Below are positions 1 to 6,300 of a DNA stretch of 7,846 nt, piece after piece (position 1 is the first letter of the stretch; each line of letters opens with the position of its first letter). The DNA comes from Muribaculaceae bacterium. Its GTDB lineage: Bacteria; Bacteroidota; Bacteroidia; Bacteroidales; Muribaculaceae. A program made the translations under genes and the position numbers. The notes below the pieces were generated by a model, which was given only the letters and a program-made list of their open reading frames with translations, had not been told where the DNA came from and made no database searches. The DNA lies in assembly GCA_022511505.1 (NCBI GenBank), contig JAFLTK010000265.1, forward strand, positions 1-7,846, read 5' to 3'.

Positions 1-53
1 AACCCTCACAGGCGGAACCAGAATCCGACGTGCTACCATTACACCACAAGGCA
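1..53 (-). tRNA. tRNA-Gln (CUG anticodon), 3' part cut by window edge
   Basis: Read on the minus strand, this folds as the 5' two thirds of a tRNA. The acceptor strand is TGCCTTG, followed by linker TG, a D-arm GTGT/GCAC around AATGGTA, and an anticodon arm TCGGA/TCCGC around loop TTCTGGT. U33 precedes the anticodon CUG (Gln). The top pair of the anticodon stem (27-43) is a T-C mismatch; the other four pairs are good. The variable loop CTGTG and the start of the T-stem (AGGGT) lie at the left edge, so the T-loop, the 3' acceptor strand and any CCA are outside the window. The anticodon-loop context resembles that of E. coli glutamine tRNAs (ATTCTG-TTCCG). A second tRNA could follow outside the window. 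Confidence 0.92.
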
Positions 54-75
54 GTGGTTCTGTTTTTTCTGAGTG

Positions 76-107
76 CAAAGGTAGAGTGTTTTTTTGAGGT
101 GTGCAAA
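76..107 (-). promoter_or_regulatory. Bacteroidetes-type promoter for tRNA-Gln
   Basis: On the minus strand, TTTG (104-107 on plus as CAAA) and TACCTTTG (76-83 on plus as CAAAGGTA) are separated by exactly 20 bp. This matches the TTTG / TAnnTTTG promoter consensus of the Bacteroidetes primary sigma factor. The expected transcription start is near position 70, about 17 nt before the mature tRNA 5' end at 53. The placement directly upstream of the tRNA strongly supports the call. Confidence 0.8.
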
Positions 108-275
108 TTTTTTTTGCCTTTTTTGCATCTCAAGGCAATTTTTTTGCTTTTTTGAAGATTTTCAGAGGCTTGGCGTGCGGCGTGAAAACTTTGAGGGAAT
201 CTCGCGCGTTATAATAATGTGAACATTTGGCGGTAACGCGACCTATTGTTCCATCTACGTTTCAACCGATTGATA
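108..275. other. AT-rich non-coding gap upstream of the CLC gene
   Basis: No supported gene lies here. The left half is built from T-runs interrupted by GC or GCC. It contains a 7-bp inverted repeat, TTGCCTT (114-120) and AAGGCAA (132-138), followed on the plus strand by seven Ts. This has the shape of a plus-strand intrinsic terminator, but no plus-strand gene precedes it in view. For the CLC gene I see only imperfect -7 candidates, AAACTTTG (186-193) and AACATTTG (222-229). Each differs from TAnnTTTG at the first base and lacks a correctly spaced TTTG, so the clc promoter is unresolved. Confidence 0.5.
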
Positions 276-1715
276 ATGAACAGTTCAGCGATTGTGAATA
301 GAGCGATGGCGATGTTGCGGTGGATTGGAATGCATCTCCCCGCACAGGGCTATCTTTACACGACGGCATTTTTTATCGGCGTGGCTCTCGGCGTGCTGTC
401 ATGGCTGTTAAAATGGTTGATTCATCTGGTAACCACGCTGATACTCCCGCATGGTCTGCCCACTTCGGGCCCCGACTACCTGCTATTGTTGACTCCCGTT
501 GCGGGCATTATGTTGACGGGAATATTTGTGCGCTACATCTTGCGTGACAACATCGAGCATGGCATTTCGCGCATCGTTGTTCGCACCCACGACAACAACC
601 CGACAATGAGCCCGCGCCTCTGTTTCGGGGCGATTATCGGGTCGACGCTGACCCTCGGCATGGGTGGTTCGGCGGGCACCGAGGGACCGATAGCCTACAC
701 GGGCGCGGCCGTCGGTAGCAACATCGGTCGACTGATGCGCGTTCCTCGCGACATGATGACTGCAATGCTCGGCATCGGCGCGGCAGCCGGCACTGCGGGA
801 ATCTTCAAGGCGCCAATCGGAGGAATGATTTTCACCTTTGAGGTGCTGAAGATGTCGCTGTCGACTCCGCTGATTGTGGCAACGTTGATTTCGTGTGTGA
901 CATCGTCGCTGGTCGCCTACTGGATGAGCGGTTATACTTATGATATACAGTGGGTTAACGCCGAATTGTTTGACCCGCACATTATCCCGGGAATTATCGT
1001 CCTCGGGGTTGCGTGTGGTCTGTATGCAACCTATTTCTCGACGGTGATGACCAAGATGGGCGACCGCTATGCGTCGATTCCCAACCCGTGGCTGCGCAAT
1101 CTCGCGTCGGGGCTCATGCTGGCGGCAATGGTGTTCATGTTTCCGTCACTTTACGGCGAGGGCTTCATGATGATGACCGAAATGATAAACGGACAGACCG
1201 ACGTGTTTCTCGACGGATGCATGATTGCGCTCAGGGGCGACACGGCGATGACGGTCCTCGTAGGCGCCGGCGTGTTCTTGCTATTGAAAAGTTGGGCGGC
1301 GTGTGCGTCCAACAGTGGCGGCGGCGTGGCCGGTGATTTTGCTCCGACCTTCTTTGCCGGTGCAATGATGGGCCTCTTTGTCGTGACGGCGGCCAACACG
1401 TGGTTTCACACCAACTACTCGCCGGCGGTGATGATTATCGTAGGGATGGCAGCGGTGATGGGCGGCGTTATCCGCGCCCCGCTGACGGCAATCTTTTTGA
1501 CAATGGAAATGACGTCGAGTTATAATATATTCTTGCCCATCGTCATTGGCGTGACCATCTCGTGGGGCATCGTTAAATTGCTGACGCCAAGGGCTTTCTA
1601 TGATATCGCCGAGTCACGTGCCCGCAATAGCGCCATCGACCGCTCAAACGCCGCGGCCACGACGGCTCCTGCAACAACAACGCCACCGCCCGATGGAGGC
1701 AGTGGCGTTGTATAG
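276..1715 (+). CDS. CLC-family chloride channel/transporter, no CBS domains
   Basis: A polytopic membrane protein of 479 aa that moves chloride or a related anion across the inner membrane. Numbered from the ATG at 276, it has the CLC signature GSAGTEGP with gating glutamate E136, the third anion-binding motif GDFAP (353-357), and Y416 in SSYNIFLP, equivalent to the central tyrosine of E. coli ClcA (Y445). The first selectivity motif, GSGIP in ClcA, reads EHGIS here (94-98). The position of the proton-pathway glutamate (ClcA E203) is valine (V190, in FTFEV), as in CLC channels. The protein ends in an Ala/Thr/Pro-rich tail with no CBS pair. I chose the ATG at 276; a TTG at 246 would add 10 residues, and an ATG at 306 would still precede the first membrane helix. 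No Shine-Dalgarno is seen. It converges with mscL, with a 16-bp gap. Whether it is a channel or an H+ antiporter cannot be settled by sequence. Confidence 0.93.
   Translation: MNSSAIVNRAMAMLRWIGMHLPAQGYLYTTAFFIGVALGVLSWLLKWLIHLVTTLILPHGLPTSGPDYLLLLTPVAGIMLTGIFVRYILRDNIEHGISRIVVRTHDNNPTMSPRLCFGAIIGSTLTLGMGGSAGTEGPIAYTGAAVGSNIGRLMRVPRDMMTAMLGIGAAAGTAGIFKAPIGGMIFTFEVLKMSLSTPLIVATLISCVTSSLVAYWMSGYTYDIQWVNAELFDPHIIPGIIVLGVACGLYATYFSTVMTKMGDRYASIPNPWLRNLASGLMLAAMVFMFPSLYGEGFMMMTEMINGQTDVFLDGCMIALRGDTAMTVLVGAGVFLLLKSWAACASNSGGGVAGDFAPTFFAGAMMGLFVVTAANTWFHTNYSPAVMIIVGMAAVMGGVIRAPLTAIFLTMEMTSSYNIFLPIVIGVTISWGIVKLLTPRAFYDIAESRARNSAIDRSNAAATTAPATTTPPPDGGSGVV
1677..1711. terminator. Candidate hairpin terminator between converging clc and mscL
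   Basis: A perfect 10-bp inverted repeat, ACAACGCCAC (1677-1686) and GTGGCGTTGT (1702-1711), encloses a 15-nt spacer that can add three more pairs (GCC 1688-1690 with GGC 1698-1700). It overlaps the last codons of clc and lies just past the mscL stop codon on the other strand. It sits where a shared terminator would be expected. However, no T-run immediately follows on either strand; the nearest on plus starts about 24 nt later. It may terminate weakly, act as a 3'-end stabiliser, or block antisense read-through. Confidence 0.4.
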
Positions 1716-1731
1716 TGCTGAAAGAAAATGA

Positions 1732-2163
1732 TTATTTTTTCTCGAGGATGTCGCGGATTTGGGTGAGAAGAACTTCCTCCTTAGAGGGTTCGGGAGCGGG
1801 AGCCGGTGCTTCCTCGGCCTCTTTCTCGGCTTTCTTGAATTTCATGATAACGCGGAGAGCGACAAAGATGCTGAACGCGATGATGAGGAAGTCGACGATG
1901 TTCTGGATAAACATGCCATAGTTTATGGCAACCTCTTCCATGGCAGCAACATCGCCAACGGCCTCTTGGGCGGGCTTGATGACATACTTGAGATTGGCAA
2001 AACCGTCGCCACCGGTGCAAACGGTGATAACGGGCATGATGATGTCGTTAACGAGAGAACTGACAATCTTTCCGAAAGCGCCGCCGACGATAACACCAAC
2101 TGCCATGTCGACAACGTTGCCTTTCATTGCAAATTCTTTGAAGTCACTGAGAAATTTTCCCAT
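1732..2163 (-). CDS. mscL: Large-conductance mechanosensitive channel MscL
   Basis: MscL forms a homopentameric inner-membrane pore that opens under high membrane tension and releases solutes during hypo-osmotic shock. The 143-aa protein has the full family layout. It starts with an N-terminal amphipathic helix (FLSDFKEFAMKGNVVD, 4-19), then pore-lining TM1 with the Gly/Ala-rich AVGVIVGGAFGKIVSSLV (21-38) and DIIMP. The periplasmic loop is about residues 47-80. TM2 is YGMFIQNIVDFLIIAFSIFVALRVI (82-106), followed by a charged Ala/Pro linker and the C-terminal bundle helix EEVLLTQIRDIL (129-140). Length and motifs are close to E. coli MscL (136 aa). The ATG at 2163 gives the canonical N-terminus. 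It lies 57 bp downstream of envC on the same strand, and I see no TAnnTTTG promoter in that gap, so it is probably read as the last gene of the dut-envC block or from an unrecognised promoter. Confidence 0.97.
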   Translation of the reverse strand: MGKFLSDFKEFAMKGNVVDMAVGVIVGGAFGKIVSSLVNDIIMPVITVCTGGDGFANLKYVIKPAQEAVGDVAAMEEVAINYGMFIQNIVDFLIIAFSIFVALRVIMKFKKAEKEAEEAPAPAPEPSKEEVLLTQIRDILEKK

Positions 2164-2197
2164 AGTTGAAAACTGTTTTGAAGGTTTATATTTACTG

Positions 2198-2228
2198 ATT
2201 GGTTATCAATTGGTTATGAATTAGTTAA
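2198..2228. repeat. Three tandem 11-bp repeats before mscL
   Basis: On the plus strand the 9-mer ATTGGTTAT occurs at 2198 and 2209, and a degenerate copy (ATTAGTTAA) occurs at 2220, giving an exact period of 11 bp, about one helical turn. The third copy overlaps the envC stop codon. On the coding (minus) strand the units read ATAACCAAT. The phasing could suit a DNA-binding protein controlling mscL, or the array could be a slippage product. It does not contain a recognisable promoter element. Confidence 0.55.
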
Positions 2229-3594
2229 TCCATGAGAGAGGGTTAAGTTTTGTTCGCTCGTGGCGCACCTCAAAATGGAGAATCGGTCGCCCCTCGCTGT
2301 CGCCGGTGACACGGCCGAGCGATTGGCCTGCCGAGACGGTTTCACCGCTGCGCACCGAGATATTGTCCAGGCCGCCGTAGATGGTCAGATAGTCGCCGTG
2401 GCGCACCATCACAATCGTGTTGTAGCCGTCTTGCTTGAAGATGGCCGAGACGACGCCGCCAAAGACGGCGCGTGCCGATGCACCCGATGAGGTCTCAAAG
2501 TCGACGCCGGGGTTGTCGATGGTAACATGCGGTAAATCAGGGTGTTGCTGGCGTCCGAAACGCTTGATTATTTTATAACTGCCCGTTACAGGCGACATCA
2601 ACTTACCTTTGGCTGAGGCAAAGGAGCCTGTTGTGACAGCGGCTGTGGTAGGTTTTGCCGAGCCTGATGATGCCGAGGATGTTGAATTAGAGGCTGTTGC
2701 CGGGGTTGACGGAGATGCCGTTTTACTCGGTTTTGTCGATGGCTGGGTAGTCGCGGGTTTTGTGTTTGACGAGCGCGATTGCGCGGCCTTTTTCTTTTGG
2801 TCGGCGCGGCGCTGACGTTCGGCAGCGGCTCGTTGTTCTTCCTGAATGATGCGGTCGAGTTCGTTGTCGAGATTGCGGGCACGGCGTTCGCGTTCCTCAA
2901 GTTCCTGCTGCAATTGCGCCTCGTTTTGTCGGAGACTGGCGACGATGTTTTGGGACTTGCGTTCAGAGGCTGCAAGAGTATTGCGAGTGATATTCAGATC
3001 GTTAAGCGCTTGACGGCGTGAGGCGTCGATAGCCGAAAGGCGCTGGTGGCGACGATCGAGTTCAATGGTGGCGCGCTGCAATCGCTGAGAGCGTTCGCGG
3101 CGCCAGCGGTTGAACTCACCGGTGTAGCGCAATCGCTGGTAGATTTCGCCTATCGACTTGCCGCCAAAGATGAACGCCAATCGGCCCATGGGACGCAACG
3201 ATGGCTGCATCTGCCTGAGTTCATTGGCGTAGCCTTGGCGCAACTTGGCGAGTTCGGTCTCCATGATGACAATCGAGTCGCCAAGATTCACCATCAGATT
3301 TTCAAGCGAGTCGATAGATGTCTGATATTCTTTAATTTGTGAGACATTTTGGTCGATATCGGCACGTATCGACTCCAGATTGCTCAACTCGCGCGACGTC
3401 ATGCGGCGAGTGTCTTCGAGGTCGCGACGGGTGCGGTTAATCTCGTCGCGTGTGGCTTTTTGCTCGCGCTTGACGGTATTGGCGCTACGACTCGTTGAGC
3501 TGCTCCCGCCTTTGGTTTTCTTGGCGTCGAGCGACGGGGCGGCAATCATTGCCGCCACCAACACGAGGGTTATATATCGACAGATAGATTTCAC
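2221..3594 (-). CDS. envC: EnvC-like murein hydrolase activator, degenerate LytM/M23 domain
   Basis: An exported coiled-coil/LytM protein of 457 aa, likely activating cell-wall amidases at division sites rather than cutting peptidoglycan itself. In order, it has a signal peptide (1-24, hydrophobic ITLVLVAAMIAA), long coiled coils (about 42-125 and 160-270, rich in Arg/Glu/Gln), and a Ser/Thr/Pro/Ala linker (about 271-328). The C-terminal LytM domain (about 332-457) ends HFEVRHERTKLNPLSWIN. Compared with active M23 enzymes, the HxxxD motif is N361-PGV-D365, the YxHL histidine is replaced (IYGGLD), and HxH reads ILH440. D365 and H440 remain; three key histidines are gone, much as in E. coli EnvC (LYGYNQ, LYFEIR). 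The start is GTG at 3594: the in-frame codons upstream run AGC GCA directly to the stop of the preceding gene, and a later ATG would destroy the signal peptide. It lies 6 bp after the DUF4292 gene. The target amidase is not in this window. Confidence 0.88.
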   Translation of the reverse strand: MKSICRYITLVLVAAMIAAPSLDAKKTKGGSSSTSRSANTVKREQKATRDEINRTRRDLEDTRRMTSRELSNLESIRADIDQNVSQIKEYQTSIDSLENLMVNLGDSIVIMETELAKLRQGYANELRQMQPSLRPMGRLAFIFGGKSIGEIYQRLRYTGEFNRWRRERSQRLQRATIELDRRHQRLSAIDASRRQALNDLNITRNTLAASERKSQNIVASLRQNEAQLQQELEERERRARNLDNELDRIIQEEQRAAAERQRRADQKKKAAQSRSSNTKPATTQPSTKPSKTASPSTPATASNSTSSASSGSAKPTTAAVTTGSFASAKGKLMSPVTGSYKIIKRFGRQQHPDLPHVTIDNPGVDFETSSGASARAVFGGVVSAIFKQDGYNTIVMVRHGDYLTIYGGLDNISVRSGETVSAGQSLGRVTGDSEGRPILHFEVRHERTKLNPLSWIN

Positions 3595-3600
3595 TGCGCT

Positions 3601-4476
3601 TTAGAGAGATTTGAGAATGTTTAAAAGTTGGTCAAACTTAACTATCTGATAACTACCAAGAGACGGGCGCGAGAGACGGGCGCCGGTGTTCCACTTTGCA
3701 CCCGAATAGGCCACTGACATCGTCCCTTTCATGGCCGCTTTGGCGGTCGTAGCCGAGACTTGGACTTGACCCGCAACCGGGCCTGCCGGCGAACTTACAA
3801 AATTCCGGTAGGTCAACTGACCGCTTGACGAGTTTGTGCCGATAATGGCGGCAACAGGCTGCGCGTTGGTATCGGAAGGCGTCGAGATGAGCCAACCAAT
3901 CTGCACCGGGCCGTCGGTTGCGGTGTAAATCTGCACTTGGCGTTCGGCCGCCGGTTCAATGACGGCGTTTCCGCCGGGTAGCACAATCTGGCCGAGCAGT
4001 AGCGACACGACGTCGGCTGTCGTGATGCCGGTCTCGCGAGCAATCGATGTAACGCTCTCGGCGACAGCGCGTTTGCCCATTTTTTCGTATGCGAATATAG
4101 AGTCACCAACAACCGTGATTGCGGCCACTTCAAAACCAAGCATCCTCAGCGAAATGTTGAACCCGGCGCCGTTGACAACCGTCATCTTGCCCGAAAGTGT
4201 CATCGATTTTGGAGCCTCTAGGGCTAGAGTTACCGATGCCGAGAAGTCGGTCCAGTCGTTGCTGTAGGAGCCGACGAGTCGGTCGATAGCGTCGTTGCCG
4301 GCGGGGACTCCATGCGAGGCCGGCGTTGACATCGGGGCCAAGGCCGTCGACGTTGACGACGTTACTGACGACGTTGACGAGGCGGTCACTTGGCGCGACG
4401 AGTGACATGACCATGTCAAGGTCGCGAGCGTGACCACCGTCACGAGTTTAAGGATTATATTGCTGATTTTCAACAT
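3601..4476 (-). CDS. DUF4292 lipoprotein, LolA/LolB-like
   Basis: A predicted lipoprotein of 291 aa that I assign to the Bacteroidetes family DUF4292. The N-terminus (MLKISNIILKLVTVVTLATLTWSC) is a lipoprotein signal with acylated C24. The lipobox is loose (LTWSC), as is common in this phylum. No acidic export motif follows the cysteine, so a periplasm-facing membrane anchor is more likely than surface display (inference). A Ser/Thr-rich tether covers about residues 30-55. The body starts near DAIDRLVGSYSNDWTDFSASVTLAL. Segments GFEVAAITVVGDSIFAYEKMGKRAV (about 114-138) and DVVSLLLGQIVLPGG fit the DUF4292 pattern 'lGiEv...D S v...lnK'. The family is thought to adopt the LolA/LolB lipoprotein-carrier fold, but its function is not firmly established. 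It is 8 bp downstream of the TPR gene and 6 bp upstream of envC, so all three are surely co-transcribed. The family call comes from motif and gene-order memory, not a search. Confidence 0.78.
   Translation of the reverse strand: MLKISNIILKLVTVVTLATLTWSCHSSRQVTASSTSSVTSSTSTALAPMSTPASHGVPAGNDAIDRLVGSYSNDWTDFSASVTLALEAPKSMTLSGKMTVVNGAGFNISLRMLGFEVAAITVVGDSIFAYEKMGKRAVAESVTSIARETGITTADVVSLLLGQIVLPGGNAVIEPAAERQVQIYTATDGPVQIGWLISTPSDTNAQPVAAIIGTNSSSGQLTYRNFVSSPAGPVAGQVQVSATTAKAAMKGTMSVAYSGAKWNTGARLSRPSLGSYQIVKFDQLLNILKSL
4351..4380. repeat. Short tandem repeat encoding the Ser/Thr tether
   Basis: The unit CGTTGACGA occurs at 4351-4359 and 4372-4380. Between them (4360-4371) is a copy carrying a 3-nt insertion, CGTTACTGACGA. 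All are in frame with the DUF4292 lipoprotein and encode part of its Ser/Thr/Val linker just after the lipid anchor. Unit lengths are multiples of three, so slippage would change tether length without breaking the frame. Confidence 0.6.
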
Positions 4477-4484
4477 ATCAGTGG

Positions 4485-6248
4485 TTATTCAAAGAAGATG
4501 GTTCGATGGGTAACTTTTTTCTCGATGAGTTTATTGTCGGGCTCGAGTTCGTGGGCGCGCTCCCAGTATTCAAGCGCCTCCTCATGTAGACCATTCATGA
4601 AATAGATATCGCCGGCGTGGTCCCAGACATCGGCCGCGTTTTCATCGCTCATCTCCAACAGCTTGTCAATCTGTTCTTTAGCCTCCTTGAATCTTTTCTT
4701 TTTGAATAGCACCCAAGCGTATGTGTCGAGAGCCGATGTATCATCAGGCTCAATGTCGAGCGCCTTGCAGACGAGTTCTTCGGCGCGGTCAAGGTCGCCG
4801 CCCGTTATGGCTATAAAGTAGGCTAAGTTATTGAGAGCGATACGGTTATTGCTGTTTACCTCGATGGCCTTTTCGTAGTAAGGCATCGCGCGGCTAATAC
4901 TATCATCGGCCGAATACATGTCGCCCATGTAGGTATAGACAATCGATTGTCCGTAGGTATTCGTAGAGTCGAGCGACTCAAGGGCGCGGTTGAAATATTG
5001 TAAAGCGGCGATGGTGTCGGTCGTGCCGATTGCCGAACCGGTCGCTATCATCAGCGACTGGTTGTCAGGGAAATAGGTCAGTGCTTGGTCACCAACTCGG
5101 CGGGCCTCCTCACGATTGCCGGCGGCCACCCAGAGTCTTATTGCCCGCTCCCACATATCTTCATCTTCGGTCGGCTCAAGGTCGTTGCCAAACGAAATTT
5201 GGATCGCTGCCTCTTCATAATTATTCTCAATTGCCAGGAAACTGCCATATAGGTAGTGAAGCGGGGCATAATGGGGATGCTGGCTGATAACGTCCTTGAA
5301 CACGGCGTCGAGTTGTTCGGTTTTCAGCGAGTCGCCGAGGTAGGTTCCAACATAGTCGCGCAAAATGCCGGCCTTGACATCGGGGTCGAGCGACGGCATG
5401 CGGATAGCGTTGAGCACGTCGCGCTCATACTCGATTGAGTCGCCGAGTTCCTTATAGAAGTCGGCGCGAGAATAATAGGCCTGTCCGCTTGTCGAGTCGA
5501 TTTCACAGGCGCGGTTGAAGTAGACGATGGCGCTGTCAGGCATGCCGAGGGCGTTGAACACGTCGCCGGCAAAGACATTGTTTTCAACCACGGCGGGACC
5601 GGCATTCAGAACGCGACGCAACTCGGCGAGGGTCGAGACGGTGTCTTCAAGCATCATCATCAGTTGCATCTTATTGGAGCTTAATCCGATGCTTTGGCCA
5701 TTGATAACCTCCAGAGAGTCATAGAGTTCCATGGCGTGACGCAGGGACAGAGAGTCGTCGGTCGAGGTGAGTACCTGGGCGTAGGCGTATGTAACGTCGG
5801 GGCGCGTCGGGTAATACTCGTGGAGCATCTTCCACAACTTGACGCCCTCGTCGATATTGCCGGAACGGCGCAAGGCGTTGAAAAATATGCGAGCCGAGGT
5901 ATAGTCATCGGGGTTGGCATATACATAGTTTTTCATCAACGCAAACGATGCCTCAATCTCCTCAGAGTCAGGCGAGTAACTTTGTTGGTCGATGAGATAG
6001 CCTGTCAAGCCGGCATAGTAGCCTATTGTTGTGTCGGCCGGGTTGAGAGCGCGAGCCCTCTGGGCCATTTCATAATAGTTTATAATGTCATGATTGATTT
6101 TGGCATCAAGCATCGACATGTAGACATAGTCGGCCTTGGCGCGATTATGGCGGTCGGCATCATCTTGCTCCTTGGTTCCGGCAAAGCCGGTAATGGCAAG
6201 GAGCAATGCGGCGCCCAAGGCGAGGTATTTGCTTTTTGAGATAGTCAC
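4485..6248 (-). CDS. Secreted tetratricopeptide-repeat protein
   Basis: An exported 587-aa protein built of TPR helix pairs, probably a periplasmic scaffold that binds other envelope proteins. The N-terminal signal peptide is MTISKSKYLALGAALLLAITGFAG, with cleavage near residue 24. TPR-like units run through most of the chain. The clearest are AIVYFNRACEIDSTSGQAYYSRADFYKELGD (240-270), HYLYGSFLAIENNYEEAAIQ (331-350), AALQYFNRALE to MGDMYS (414-446), AMPYYEKAIEVNSNNRIALNNLAYFIA (454-480), DRAEELVCKALDIEPDDTSALDTYAWVLF (487-515), EAKEQIDKLLEM to GDIYFMNG (522-553) and EALEYWERAHELEPDN (557-572). No enzymatic domain is visible. The start is GTG at 6248: an in-frame TAA lies four codons upstream, and no internal ATG keeps the signal peptide. 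The gene follows dut by 83 bp and precedes the DUF4292 gene by 8 bp, an order I recall from Bacteroidales. Exact function is unknown. Confidence 0.87.
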   Translation of the reverse strand: MTISKSKYLALGAALLLAITGFAGTKEQDDADRHNRAKADYVYMSMLDAKINHDIINYYEMAQRARALNPADTTIGYYAGLTGYLIDQQSYSPDSEEIEASFALMKNYVYANPDDYTSARIFFNALRRSGNIDEGVKLWKMLHEYYPTRPDVTYAYAQVLTSTDDSLSLRHAMELYDSLEVINGQSIGLSSNKMQLMMMLEDTVSTLAELRRVLNAGPAVVENNVFAGDVFNALGMPDSAIVYFNRACEIDSTSGQAYYSRADFYKELGDSIEYERDVLNAIRMPSLDPDVKAGILRDYVGTYLGDSLKTEQLDAVFKDVISQHPHYAPLHYLYGSFLAIENNYEEAAIQISFGNDLEPTEDEDMWERAIRLWVAAGNREEARRVGDQALTYFPDNQSLMIATGSAIGTTDTIAALQYFNRALESLDSTNTYGQSIVYTYMGDMYSADDSISRAMPYYEKAIEVNSNNRIALNNLAYFIAITGGDLDRAEELVCKALDIEPDDTSALDTYAWVLFKKKRFKEAKEQIDKLLEMSDENAADVWDHAGDIYFMNGLHEEALEYWERAHELEPDNKLIEKKVTHRTIFFE

Positions 6249-6300
6249 TGTCGTGGTGTTTTAGAAAACAGAGATGAGAGATTAGAGGATGGTATTCCTA

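Noticed and set aside
246..275. TTG start extending the CLC protein by 10 residues
   Set aside because: The ATG at 276 is the stronger start codon, and the added residues (MFHLRFNRLI) are not needed for the CLC fold. It cannot be fully excluded.
483..980. 165-aa open frame on the minus strand inside clc
   Set aside because: It is fully antisense to a well-supported CLC gene, its product is Arg/His-rich without recognisable domains, and it has no promoter. It is a codon-bias shadow.
1759..2169. 136-aa open frame opposite mscL
   Set aside because: mscL on the minus strand is unmistakable; this frame is its mirror in sequence with Asp/Asn-rich output.
2598..2975. 125-aa minus-strand frame within envC
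   Set aside because: This is a shifted-frame reading of the envC coiled-coil and linker, giving Pro/Arg/Gln-rich low complexity; the envC frame is continuous from signal peptide to LytM domain.
5694..6239. 181-aa open frame on the plus strand opposite the TPR gene
   Set aside because: It is entirely antisense to a signal-peptide-bearing TPR protein. The translation looks hydrophobic but matches no family I recognise, and nothing upstream supports expression.
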